From positions 1,680-34,191 of the forward strand of contig VBOY01000070.1 of NCBI GenBank assembly GCA_005893295.1: a stretch of 32,512 nucleotides of DNA, written 5' to 3'. Every line of letters begins with the position of its first letter. Within the stretch, counting starts at the first letter, position 1. The stretch comes from Candidatus Eiseniibacteriota bacterium. Lineage in GTDB: Bacteria > Eisenbacteria > RBG-16-71-46. Below, in pieces: positions 16,339 to 27,316 of the stretch. The notes beneath the pieces are model-generated. The model was not told the origin of the DNA, searched no databases, and was given only the letters and a program-made list of their open reading frames with translations. A program made the translations under genes and the position numbers.

Positions 16339-17951
16339 GGAACGCGGCCCACGACCCGCACCGGCCGAGCGGCGGCGATCGACTCGGCGCCGGACTCGGC
16401 TCGCGCCTTCAAGACCAGCACGTAGAGTCCGGCCGGCAGGGACCCGACCGTCCACACCACCTCGCCGCGGCCGGCGACCGAAGCCTCCGCGAACACCGGA
16501 GCCACGCGGCGTCCCGCCAGGTCGAACGCTTCCACCGACACGCGCGCCCGCGCCCACGGGAGCGACCACGCGATCCGCGCCTGACTCGCTCCAGGCGTGA
16601 GCCGGCGAGGCGCCACGTCGAATCGCTCCACCGCGAGCGGCGAGCGAGGGGGGCGCATCGGCGTGCCGCCCGGCTCGAGCGAGGGGGACCACGAGCCGGC
16701 AACGCGCTCGAGCGGGATCCCTGCCGGCACGCCGTGCGCCGAGTAGTCGGCCCGATCGGAAAGCGTGCCGTCGCTCTCGCGCACGATGACGGCATCGGCC
16801 ACGCCGTCTGGTCCATCGGTGTTGTTGAGGCTCGGCCACGGCGTGACTTGCCACACCCGCAGCGAGTCGAGATCGCGATGGCTCTTGAGGAATGCGCTAC
16901 GGTCCTGTACCAGCAGACCCAGGCTGTCGGCATCGAGCCGGCCCTCGCCGTGCGTCGAGCCCTTGGTGCGGCGGTCGGCGAGCGTGAATCCCGCCGGCTC
17001 GAGCGGCTGGCCGAGCTGGTTTCGCACCTCGACCCACTCGCCCTCACCCGTTAGGGGATGGAACTGAATCTCGGTCAGCCCGAGCGGCCCCTCCCCGACA
17101 CGAACCACCAGCGAGTCGGCGTCGTTCGCGGGCGCTTCGTCGCCGGCGAGGCTCGCCACGATGCGCACGATGTGGCGGCCCGAGGCGAGTGGAGGCAGCG
17201 AGACGCCGAAGCCGGCGGTGTCGCCTGCGGCGATCGGGCGGTCGAGGGCGATCGTGAACAGCGCGGTGGACACTCCTGCCGCGACGCCGTAGAGCGAGAT
17301 CTCGCCGGCGGCGAGGCTCGCGCTTCCGCGGTTCCAGACCGAGCCTGAGAGCCACGCGGCCCGATCACTCTCCGGGCGCTCGGGATCGAGCCGGAGCGAG
17401 CCTGGGACCAGAGCCACGTCGCGACCCGGCTGGTTGGCGCGGCCGGGCGACGGTGTGGCGGCGCGGAAGTCGAGGGCGTTGCCTCCCACGTCCGACGCGT
17501 CGGGAATGCGCGCCAGGGACTGGCCGGACGGCGCATCGAGCGCAGCAGATCCGCAGGCGTACTCGGCGAATTCCTGGGCGCCATAGCCCACCACCTCGGA
17601 CGCGCCGTCCGGCCATGCCAGGCGCACCGCGTCGGGCCCGTTCTGGAGCTCGAGCGCCGCGAGCGCGTCGGGTAGCGGATCCACGAGCGGGCCGCCGATG
17701 ACGAAGCGCCCGCCCGCGGCGATGCTGTCGCGCTCGCCCGCGGTCCAGCGGAGCGACCAGCGGCCGGGCCCGGAGCCGTCGCCGGCTTCGAGTCGCGCTC
17801 CGGCGAGCGGAAGTGCGATCGGCCCGGGGTTGAAGAGCTCGACGAATTCGCGCCCGGTGTCGTCGCCGGCGGCATCGTACAGGATCTCGGAGATCAGCGC
17901 GTGGAACGGCGGCGCGCACGCCGCAGCGGCGAGGAACAGGAGGGGTGTCAC
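16335..17951 (-). CDS. secreted protein with two lamin-tail domains, CARDB-like and FlgD-like C-terminal domains
   Basis: A 538-residue exported protein. A short signal (TPLLFLAAAACAPPFHA) leads into the first LTD (ISEILYDAAGDDTGREFVELFNPGP, ~19-130). Next comes a CARDB-like beta sandwich (~190-285: LSGSVWNRGSASLAAGEISLYG to ANDADSLVVRVG). A second LTD follows (~290-415: LGLTEIQFHPLTGEGEWVEVRN, SLGLLVQDRSAFL, WPSLNNTDGPDGVADAV). The protein ends in a FlgD/Por-sorting-like Ig domain (~450-538: SQARIAWSLP, VSVEAFDLAGRRV, WTVGSLPAGLYVLVLKA). Such a C-terminus is typical of cell-surface proteins of FCB-type bacteria. The start is GTG 17951 with GGAG ~9 bases upstream. Its stop overlaps the next gene. 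The substrate or structural role is unknown. Confidence 0.8.
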   Translation of the reverse strand: MTPLLFLAAAACAPPFHALISEILYDAAGDDTGREFVELFNPGPIALPLAGARLEAGDGSGPGRWSLRWTAGERDSIAAGGRFVIGGPLVDPLPDALAALELQNGPDAVRLAWPDGASEVVGYGAQEFAEYACGSAALDAPSGQSLARIPDASDVGGNALDFRAATPSPGRANQPGRDVALVPGSLRLDPERPESDRAAWLSGSVWNRGSASLAAGEISLYGVAAGVSTALFTIALDRPIAAGDTAGFGVSLPPLASGRHIVRIVASLAGDEAPANDADSLVVRVGEGPLGLTEIQFHPLTGEGEWVEVRNQLGQPLEPAGFTLADRRTKGSTHGEGRLDADSLGLLVQDRSAFLKSHRDLDSLRVWQVTPWPSLNNTDGPDGVADAVIVRESDGTLSDRADYSAHGVPAGIPLERVAGSWSPSLEPGGTPMRPPRSPLAVERFDVAPRRLTPGASQARIAWSLPWARARVSVEAFDLAGRRVAPVFAEASVAGRGEVVWTVGSLPAGLYVLVLKARAESGAESIAAARPVRVVGRVP

Positions 17952-18053
17952 GCTCGCGACTCCGCGGGGGCAAGTCGCGGGGGCTCACGTGGCTCGATCG
18001 GATGCCCGATTGCCGCGCGGGCGAAGTTCCTCGCTACGACGTGTCGATTCGCA

Positions 18054-20213
18054 TCACGGCAGGCCGCGGCGGCGGCGCCAGGCCCATTCGAGGCTGAGCG
18101 CCGCCACCAGGAAGAAGAATGTCCAGCGAGACTCCCACAGCCGGAACGACTCGGATCGCTCGCGCGCGATCGTCCGAGTCGGCAGGGAACGCGCCCAGTT
18201 GGCGACGTGCGCCGCGCTGGTCATCCGCCCCCCGGTGGCCGCAGCGAGGCTGGCGAGCGTGGCCGAGTCGGGCTCGCTCCGCGCCTCCTCCAGGCTCCAG
18301 CGGTCGACCGCGAACTCCGAGGTCGCCTGGGCGATCTCGCGCCCGGCGCGAGACGCGAGCGCTCTCACCCGGTACCGCCCGGGCGGAAGGGCTGCCAGCG
18401 AGACGTCGTAGGAACCGGGCTCGCGGGCGGTGAACGCCGCGCGGGTGGCGCGGCCGGCTCCGCTCTGGACGTAGGCTTCCACCGTCGCGCCGGCCAACGG
18501 CCGGAACTGTTCGTCCTGGAGGCTCGCGAGCAGCCGCACCGACTCACCGTGCGGGGAGAGCCAGCGCTCGGGCCGCACGCGTAGCGGCTCGCCTTGGACC
18601 GGCTCGGCGAGCCAGCGCACGATGAGCCGCCACAGCCGATTCCCGCGCTCCGAGGCGAGATCGTCGTGTTCCGCGAGCGACCAGCGCCACAGCCCGGCGC
18701 CGTTGACGAGCAGCGCTTGCCCGCGTCCGACCCGCCGCGCCAGCAGGAGCGGCGGGCCCCCGCCTTCGCTGGCGATGAACACGCGGTCCCCGGCGGAGGC
18801 CTGGATCGGTGCCGGATCCGTGAGCGGCGCGGCGGCGCGCCACGCTTGATCACCGCGCGCCGGATCGTCGTCCCAGGCCAGCACCTCACGGGCCGCGGGC
18901 GATGGAACGGGCATGCCGCCGCGCGCCACCGGCACGCGGGCGATCGCCAGCGCCAAGTCGGCGGCGAGCGCGCCCGCAGCCAGGCGCTGGATGCCGGGGC
19001 TCGCCCCACCCAGGAGGAGGAGTCCGCCCCCGGAGCGAGCGAATGCGGCCAACGATCGGTCGAAGTCGGCGCCGATCTCGGGCCCCGAAATGCCGTCGAG
19101 CACGACCACCGCCTGGCCGCGCAGCGCCTCCGCTCCCAGGGTGGGCACCGTGCGCTTGGCCTCGACCTGCCTCCACCCGGAGCGATCGTGCAGGCAGGAA
19201 GTGACGGCAAGGCTCGAATCGCCGAGCAGCGCGCGGCGCAGGAACGTCAGGTCCCAATTGAGCCCCCCGCTCACGATCGTCACCCCCAGCCGTCCCGGAG
19301 CCACCTCGAGCGCCGTCTGGCGCGCATTGTTCGCCGTGGTCCTCTCCCCCGCGGCGGAATCGATGCTCGCCGTCCACACCGCGAGCCCCGGACGCGCCGG
19401 CACCACCCGGAATTCGGCGACCGCCTCGGCGCCGCTTCCCGGCGCAACTACGGTCGTCTGGCCGAGGGCACGCGCACCATCGGCGAGCCGGACCGAAAGC
19501 GGCGTGCCACGCGGCTCGCTGCTCGTCACTCTGACCCGCACCGGCGTCGCCTCGCCCACCCGGGCGCGCGCCGAAGACTCCACCTCCACGACCGCCCGGT
19601 CGCGTCCCCCTGGATCCCCCACCAGGACCGTGTGCACGGGAGCCCCGAGGGATCGAGCCGCGGCGATCGGGTCTTGGCCCGCGTTGACGACTCCGTCGCT
19701 CACCACCACCACGCCGTCGGGCTCGTCTCCGTCGCTGCCGGCGAGCGCCGAAAGCGCGTCTCCCAGAGCCGTCAGGCCACGGGTCTCGCGCCAGGTCGAG
19801 TCGGTCCCCAGGCGGCCCGCGAACGGCAGCACGCGCACCGCGGCCCGGCCGCGCCATGCCTGCTCGATCTCGCGCGCGGCGCGCTCGGCGCGGTCACCCC
19901 GCGTGGCGGGCGGCGCCTTGGAGGGCGACCGGGCAGCGACCGGCAGGTCCATGCTGCGCGAGCGATCCACCAGCACCACCACTTCCGTGGTCCGGCCTGC
20001 GCGAGCCCGCTCGAGGATCGGCTGGGCGAGCAGCCACGCCAACACGAGGAGCGCAGCGATCCTCAGCGCAGGCAGGAGCCGACGAGCGCGTGGTGGCAGA
20101 GGGGGTGAAGGGAAGCGATAGGCCCACAGGCCGAGCAGCACGAGCCCCACGCTCGCCAGCACCAGCGCGGGCCACGGGGCGTTGGGAGCGAGATGAACCG
20201 AGAATCCGATCAC
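18054..20213 (-). CDS. membrane VWA-domain protein with GATase-like middle domain
   Basis: A 719-residue protein with two N-terminal membrane segments (~14-31 and ~49-66), a von Willebrand A domain (~76-205) with MIDAS motif VDRSRSMD (Asp83, Ser85, Ser87) plus SDGVVNAG, and a beta-sandwich stretch. A class I glutamine-amidotransferase-like Rossmann domain follows (~310-450: VTIVSGGLNWDLTFLRRAL, VVVLDGISGPEIG, GGGLLLLGGASP), then a carbohydrate-module-like region and a final membrane helix (WESRWTFFFLVAALSLEWAW). This plan matches the large BatA-like membrane VWA family often found near MoxR ATPases, though none is seen here. The GTG 20213 start is uncertain because no Shine-Dalgarno is visible. 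Function unknown; envelope sensing or assembly is plausible. Confidence 0.78.
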   Translation of the reverse strand: MIGFSVHLAPNAPWPALVLASVGLVLLGLWAYRFPSPPLPPRARRLLPALRIAALLVLAWLLAQPILERARAGRTTEVVVLVDRSRSMDLPVAARSPSKAPPATRGDRAERAAREIEQAWRGRAAVRVLPFAGRLGTDSTWRETRGLTALGDALSALAGSDGDEPDGVVVVSDGVVNAGQDPIAAARSLGAPVHTVLVGDPGGRDRAVVEVESSARARVGEATPVRVRVTSSEPRGTPLSVRLADGARALGQTTVVAPGSGAEAVAEFRVVPARPGLAVWTASIDSAAGERTTANNARQTALEVAPGRLGVTIVSGGLNWDLTFLRRALLGDSSLAVTSCLHDRSGWRQVEAKRTVPTLGAEALRGQAVVVLDGISGPEIGADFDRSLAAFARSGGGLLLLGGASPGIQRLAAGALAADLALAIARVPVARGGMPVPSPAAREVLAWDDDPARGDQAWRAAAPLTDPAPIQASAGDRVFIASEGGGPPLLLARRVGRGQALLVNGAGLWRWSLAEHDDLASERGNRLWRLIVRWLAEPVQGEPLRVRPERWLSPHGESVRLLASLQDEQFRPLAGATVEAYVQSGAGRATRAAFTAREPGSYDVSLAALPPGRYRVRALASRAGREIAQATSEFAVDRWSLEEARSEPDSATLASLAAATGGRMTSAAHVANWARSLPTRTIARERSESFRLWESRWTFFFLVAALSLEWAWRRRRGLP

Positions 20214-20373
20214 GAACGATGGCGGAGGGCGGGTGAAGGGGGACGAATTCCGGCGGCGTCCGCAGACTACGGGCCACGCCCCGCGTGACGCAAGCGGAAT
20301 GTGCCGGGGTCGCGTGGAGCGCCCGGACGCGATCGATCGGCGCGGCTCCGGCGAGGTCGGCTAGGATGATGGC

Positions 20374-20934
20374 TTAAAGAGGAGGATCGGACGAGAGGCG
20401 GGTTCGCGCTTCGTCCGCCTGGCGCAGCCCTTCCAGGATCAGCCGATCGAGATCGAGGTCGAGCCGGATGTCCTCGCGTTCCGGGGCCCCCCCGGGAACG
20501 AAGCGGAAGCTGCCCTCGCGCCACAGCATGAGGCCGTAGACGGTGCGACGCATCGCATCGTGCACGGCGGCGCGCACCTGATCGGCCTGGGCCGCGCCCG
20601 CCGCGACCAACAGCGCGCCGAGCCGTTTCTCGGGCCCCGCCCGCTGGCGCTCGAGCGCCGCCTCGAGCGTGGCCTCGGAGATCGCCCCGCGATGGACCAG
20701 AACGTCTCCGGTGCGCACCCTCGAGCCGGTCGCGCGCGCGAACACCGGCCGCCCGCGCTCGATCAGCACCTCGGCCCGCTCGCCGTCGCGCTCGAGCTCG
20801 AGCCGTCCGGTTGCTCGGGCGAGCTGGAGGAGCTGCAACACCTCGGAAAGGAAGAACCGACCGAGATCGCCGTGCAGCGCCTCGGCGCTCACGCGGGACA
20901 CCTTGCGCCAAGCGGGGCGACGCGGCTCACTCAC
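20374..20934 (-). CDS. DUF4388 (PATAN-like) protein with embedded MshEN-type segment
   Basis: A 186-residue soluble protein. HGDLGRFFLSEVLQLLQLARATGRLEL followed by ERAEVLIERGRPVFARA is the DUF4388 signature, seen in regulatory and motility-linked proteins of delta-proteobacteria and relatives. Inside it, TGDVLVHRGAISEATLEAALERQR and KRLGALLVAAGA form the GDLLV..G.I....L..AL..Q pattern of type II/IV secretion ATPase N-terminal (GspE_N/MshEN) domains, some of which bind c-di-GMP. It ends with RRTVYGLMLWREGSFRFVPG, the closing part of DUF4388. The GTG start at 20934 overlaps the preceding phosphatidyltransferase by 8 bases; a longer reading from 20958 exists. A regulatory role is likely; its target is unknown. 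Confidence 0.75.
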   Translation of the reverse strand: MSEPRRPAWRKVSRVSAEALHGDLGRFFLSEVLQLLQLARATGRLELERDGERAEVLIERGRPVFARATGSRVRTGDVLVHRGAISEATLEAALERQRAGPEKRLGALLVAAGAAQADQVRAAVHDAMRRTVYGLMLWREGSFRFVPGGAPEREDIRLDLDLDRLILEGLRQADEARTRLSSDPPL

Positions 20935-21819
20935 GCCCCCAGCGCACGTCGCCGACAACGCGCCCCTGGGATGTCGCCTGCTCGCCCGTCATCAAGCGCA
21001 GGTTGTACCACCCCATCACGACCACCTGAAGCACGGTGGCGGAGATCAGCACCCCGAGCGCGATCTGGGTGAGCGGCATCAGCGTTTCGCGCAGCGGGCC
21101 GCGCACCGCGTGGAGCAAGGTGAGCAGGGCGACTAGCGCGGACATCACGATCCCGGTGAGCCGGCCGAACAACGTCGGCCGAATGCGCAACGGACCGACG
21201 AACAGGTACAAGCAAGCCCCGCCGACGAGCAGCGTCCCATAGCGCAGCGCCGCTACCCAGAATACCCAGCCCGGCAGCAGCTCCGCCGCGGCGAGGGCGA
21301 AGAACATCGCCAAGTTGAAGACGATGTCCACCAGTGGATCCAGCACGATGCCGAGCAGGGTCTCCTGCTTCCAGCGGCGCGCCAGCCAGCCATCGGCGAC
21401 GTCGGTGAGCGCGGCGACCAAGAACGTCCCCAGCGCCAGCGTGAAATGACGATCGAGCAGGAACAAGGCAATCGCGTGAGCACCGTCGGGAGATTGAGGG
21501 CCGAGAGCGGATATCCATCGCGGTCGCGGAGGTGCTCGATGTTCAGGGAAACGAAGGCGAACGCCGGAAGGATCCACAGCGAGGTCTGGAGGAAGAAGTC
21601 GTAGGCCAGGTGGCGATCGTAGACCAGGGCCATGGCCCCGGCGGCCACGAATGCGGCGGCGAAGAAGCCGAGCCCCACGCTCCAGATCGAGCGCACCGCG
21701 GCGGGGTTCTTCCAGATCTGCTCGCGGGTGCGCGCGGCCACGCGCCGCAGGTAGGCGGCGATCGCCACCGGCGCAAACCGCTCGCGCCGCAATTCTTCCA
21801 GGTATTCCTCGACGAACAT
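20927..21819 (-). CDS. CDP-alcohol phosphatidyltransferase family protein (frameshifted)
   Basis: The C-terminal part holds the full catalytic signature D-V-A-D-G-W-L-A-R, eight residues, G-I-V-L-D-P-L-V-D, the metal-binding motif of enzymes that join CDP-diacylglycerol (or similar) to an alcohol in phospholipid synthesis, followed by several membrane helices. The N-terminal ~100 residues (MFVEEYLEELRRERFAP..., then VGLGFFAAAFVAAGAMALVY and FFLQTSLWILPAFAFV) form an extra membrane part, followed by the usual opening phrase ALNLPTVLTR. The frame breaks at about 21470-21485. The spacing from NLP to the catalytic DxxD looks about eight residues short of typical enzymes, so a small deletion (~25 bases) is possible as well as a single lost base. 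The ATG at 21819 is preferred; TTG 21855 is in frame upstream. The alcohol used cannot be told. Confidence 0.75.
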
Positions 21820-21944
21820 GCGGGCAGACTCAAGCACGGGGCCGGCCAGCGTCAAGTGGCATAGCCCTCGCCGTCATCCCGGGACCGGCATTGTGAGTGG
21901 GCGGCCGGCGGAGTTACCCTGCCACCGCGCACGGAGAAACCGAC

Positions 21945-23129
21945 ATGAGAACGCCGCGGTCGCTGATCCCACCGCTTGCCGTCCTGCTCAGCGTCGCGGC
22001 CGCCCTGGCGCACGCCCAGGGTAGCGGTCGCTCGCTCGATCTCGACCCTTCGGTCCGGGCGAGCGGCATGGGGGCGGCCTCGGGCGCCGTGTTCTGGGGC
22101 GACGACGCGAACCATTGGGCCAACCCGGCGCTGCTGGCCTACCAGCACGGGTTCCGTTACGAGTGGGGGAACACCCGGCTGGTGCCGGGCCTCGCGGCGA
22201 ACGTCACCTTCCGCCGCGAGATGCTCAAGGTGGGAGGCGGGGGTTTCGCCCTCTGGACCGCGGGGCAGCCCTCGCGTCGGCTCGGACGTCTGACGCTCGA
22301 TTACGGACTGAGCGAGGGAATCGATCCCAGCGGCAACCCGACGGGGACGTTCGCAAGCTTCGAGCACATCCGGTCGTGGGGCTGGGCGGTCTCGGCCGGC
22401 GAGCTCGCCGAAGCCATCGCTCCGTTCGTCGGCCGCACCATGCCGAACCTGAGCCGCCACGGCGACGTGTCGTTCGGAATGAGCGAGAAGGATCTCGAGA
22501 TGCACCTCGGCCCCGGCGCAGATGCCTCGACGACCGCGCGGGACATCGGCGTGTTGGTGCGCGTCACCCCGTTGCGCGCCACGATGGGTCCGGGCGGGCT
22601 CGAGATCCCGGTGCGGGCCGACGTGGCCTACGGCTGGTCCGTGCTCAGCTACAACGATGCGACCGTCACGTTCCTCTTGAAGCCCGACCCCGTGTCTCGC
22701 CACCACCGCGACGCCGTCGCCTTCCGGTTGGCGGCCGGTTGGCCGGGGGGCATGGTGCAGGGGCTCGCCGACCATCACCTGGGTTGGCTCGCCCGCGGCC
22801 TCGATCCGCTGATCTCGATCGGGCTGGCCTCGGATTGGGACCACATCACCGCCGGGAATCTGCAAGACAACGATTACCGCACCCAAGGATCCGGTCTCGA
22901 GATCGGCCTGGCCAACGTGTTCACGTTCCGCACCGGGTCCTACGAGGACAAGGCCGGCCACATCGACGACTCGACGTCGGGCTGGAGCCTCGGGCTTCGC
23001 TTCGGCGATTGGGCCGGCTTTCGCTTCGATCGCGGGCGCTTCCCCCAGGCGAAGGGTCTCGAGGACATAAGGCCCGAGGGTTTCTCGGCGTTCGTGGATC
23101 CGGTGGCGATCTGGAGCTCGTTGCGCTAG
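21945..23129 (+). CDS. PorV/PorQ-like outer-membrane protein
   Basis: A 394-residue protein with a signal peptide (SLIPPLAVLLSVAAALAHAQG). The mature start SVRASGMGAASGAVFWGDDANHWANPALLAY is the R..GMG.A..A...DA....NPA.L pattern of the PorV/UPF0164 barrel family, and the rest is beta-strand-rich with aromatic ends (GWSLGLRFGDWAGFRFDRG near the C-terminus). In Bacteroidetes PorV is part of type IX secretion; similar barrels elsewhere have other or unknown roles. ATG 21945 follows GGAG by ~9 bases. It is the only + strand gene right of 8309. It is divergent from the phosphatidyltransferase gene and overlaps the convergent methyltransferase stop by four bases. Confidence 0.8.
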   Translation: MRTPRSLIPPLAVLLSVAAALAHAQGSGRSLDLDPSVRASGMGAASGAVFWGDDANHWANPALLAYQHGFRYEWGNTRLVPGLAANVTFRREMLKVGGGGFALWTAGQPSRRLGRLTLDYGLSEGIDPSGNPTGTFASFEHIRSWGWAVSAGELAEAIAPFVGRTMPNLSRHGDVSFGMSEKDLEMHLGPGADASTTARDIGVLVRVTPLRATMGPGGLEIPVRADVAYGWSVLSYNDATVTFLLKPDPVSRHHRDAVAFRLAAGWPGGMVQGLADHHLGWLARGLDPLISIGLASDWDHITAGNLQDNDYRTQGSGLEIGLANVFTFRTGSYEDKAGHIDDSTSGWSLGLRFGDWAGFRFDRGRFPQAKGLEDIRPEGFSAFVDPVAIWSSLR

Positions 23130-23662
23130 CGCCCGCTCACCAGCGCCAGGATCTGCCACAAGCGCGGACGTCTCAGGAAGCGCGTCCGATGCCCCGCGAA
23201 CACGCGCAGCCGGTGGACACGATAGCGGCCCCAGAAATCCCACGGCAGCCAGCCCGAGCGATGGGTCTCGAACGGCTTACCCGCCACCTCCTGCGCGCGG
23301 AAGCCGCACGGCGTGGCGATCAGCACGCGGCGCGCGCGCCCCAGCAGCTCGCCCACCAGGCGATGCCCCTCCTGTTTCTCCAAGTGCTCGATCACGTCGA
23401 TCAGAAGCGCCAGGTCGTAGCGCGGCGCGTCGGCGGGCAGCAGCGTATCGAGGCGTCGCAGATCGCCGAGGTAGCAGTGGTCGTAGCAGGGGAAGCGCGG
23501 GGCAACCACGTCCACCGCGTCCACCCGGCTCGGGCTCGCGTACTCGCGCGCCAGGCAGCCGTACTTTCCGTATCCCGCTCCGACGTCGAGCAGCGTGTCG
23601 GGCCGCTCGGCGACCAGTGCGTCGAGCACGTGTGGAATCTGCCAGTGCTCGGAAGTCGGCAT
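23126..23662 (-). CDS. class I SAM-dependent methyltransferase
   Basis: A 178-residue protein. Motif I is TLLDVGAGYGKYG (~28-40), motif II region VDAVDVV, and motif IV LLIDVIEHLEKQEG, followed by ARRVLIATPCGF. This is the Methyltransf_11/23 pattern. The basic C-terminus (RHRLRV-like, RTRFLRRPRLWQIL) may touch membrane or an anionic substrate. The methyl acceptor cannot be told, but the glycosyltransferase gene 83 bases upstream suggests a sugar or lipid-linked glycan. ATG 23662 follows GGAGG by 7 bases, which fixes the start. Confidence 0.85.
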   Translation of the reverse strand: MPTSEHWQIPHVLDALVAERPDTLLDVGAGYGKYGCLAREYASPSRVDAVDVVAPRFPCYDHCYLGDLRRLDTLLPADAPRYDLALLIDVIEHLEKQEGHRLVGELLGRARRVLIATPCGFRAQEVAGKPFETHRSGWLPWDFWGRYRVHRLRVFAGHRTRFLRRPRLWQILALVSGR

Positions 23663-23745
23663 GGCCCATCCTCCAGTGCGCCCGCGCCCCGGTCGAGACG
23701 CGCATCCTGGCACGCCTCGCCCGCGGGGGGCAAAGCGAGCCCGGC

Positions 23746-24444
23746 TCAGCCGCCGAGCCGCACCCGAGCGATGGTGAGCAGGATCTTCCATCCCGCCCCG
23801 ACCGAGCCTCGGATCGTGCCGGCCACCTTGGAGCGGCCCGCGATCCGCCGCCGATGCCGCACCGGAATCTCGAGACAGCGCACGCGGGCGCACGCCGCCC
23901 GCGCCTGCATCTCGACCGTCCACCCGTAATCGCGGTCCCGCATGCCGAGCGCCTCGAGGGTCTGCCAGCGCACCGCGCGGAAGGGCCCCAGGTCGGTGAA
24001 GCGCACTCCGAAGAGCCAGCGAATCAGGAACACGGCGATCCGGTTGCCGAGGCGCTGCGCCGGCGTGAGCGATCCCGCCTCGGCGGAGCGCACGCGCGAG
24101 CCGACCACGAGATCGGCACGCCCCTCCAGGAGTGGGGCCAGCAATCGAGGAAGCTCGGCCGGATCGTCGCTCCCATCCGCGTCGAGAAACGCGACTGCCT
24201 GGGGCGGATGTGCGCGCAGGTGGGCGAGTCCCGCGAGGCAGGCGGCACCGTAGCCGCGGCGCTCCTCGGCCACCACGGCGACGGCGGCGGCGCGCGCCAC
24301 CTCCGCGGTGCGATCGGCGGAGCCGTTGTCGACCACGACCACCCGATCCACGGCGTCGCGCGGGATCGCGGCCAGGACGCCGGCGAGCGTCGCTGCTTCG
24401 TCGCGGGCCGGGATCACCACCGCGACCGAGTACCCGGCCGGCAC
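23746..24444 (-). CDS. family 2 glycosyltransferase (dolichyl-phosphate mannose synthase-like)
   Basis: A 232-residue GT-A enzyme. VAVVIPARDEAATLAGVL opens the nucleotide-sugar-binding fold. VVVVDNGSADRTAEVA, the GYGAACLAGL loop and VAFLDADGSDDP with the metal-binding DxD follow, then VVGSRV, a TDLGPFRAVR acceptor-loop region and RHRRRIAGRSKVAGT near the end. No membrane segment is evident at the C-terminus. The product is probably a polyprenyl-phosphate sugar or a transfer onto a lipid-linked glycan. The GTG at 24444 begins 24 bases after the ppdK stop with no strong Shine-Dalgarno. The polyprenyl-phosphate link to the GT-C enzyme at 6609 is only a thematic guess. Confidence 0.87.
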   Translation of the reverse strand: MPAGYSVAVVIPARDEAATLAGVLAAIPRDAVDRVVVVDNGSADRTAEVARAAAVAVVAEERRGYGAACLAGLAHLRAHPPQAVAFLDADGSDDPAELPRLLAPLLEGRADLVVGSRVRSAEAGSLTPAQRLGNRIAVFLIRWLFGVRFTDLGPFRAVRWQTLEALGMRDRDYGWTVEMQARAACARVRCLEIPVRHRRRIAGRSKVAGTIRGSVGAGWKILLTIARVRLGG

Positions 24445-24468
24445 GGCGAGTGGGCTCTTAGACGACGC

Positions 24469-27290
<2,822 letters not shown>

Positions 27291-27316
27291 GTTCGCTCCC
27301 AAGGATCTTCGCCCCA

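Noticed and set aside
14860-16425. 521-codon + strand frame across the exported beta-rich genes
   Set aside because: Arg/Pro-rich shadow; the - strand genes have signal peptides and linked ATGA starts.
20236-20290. TTGCGT-18-TAGTCT as a promoter for the VWA gene
   Set aside because: Only three of six positions match in each box; too weak to list.
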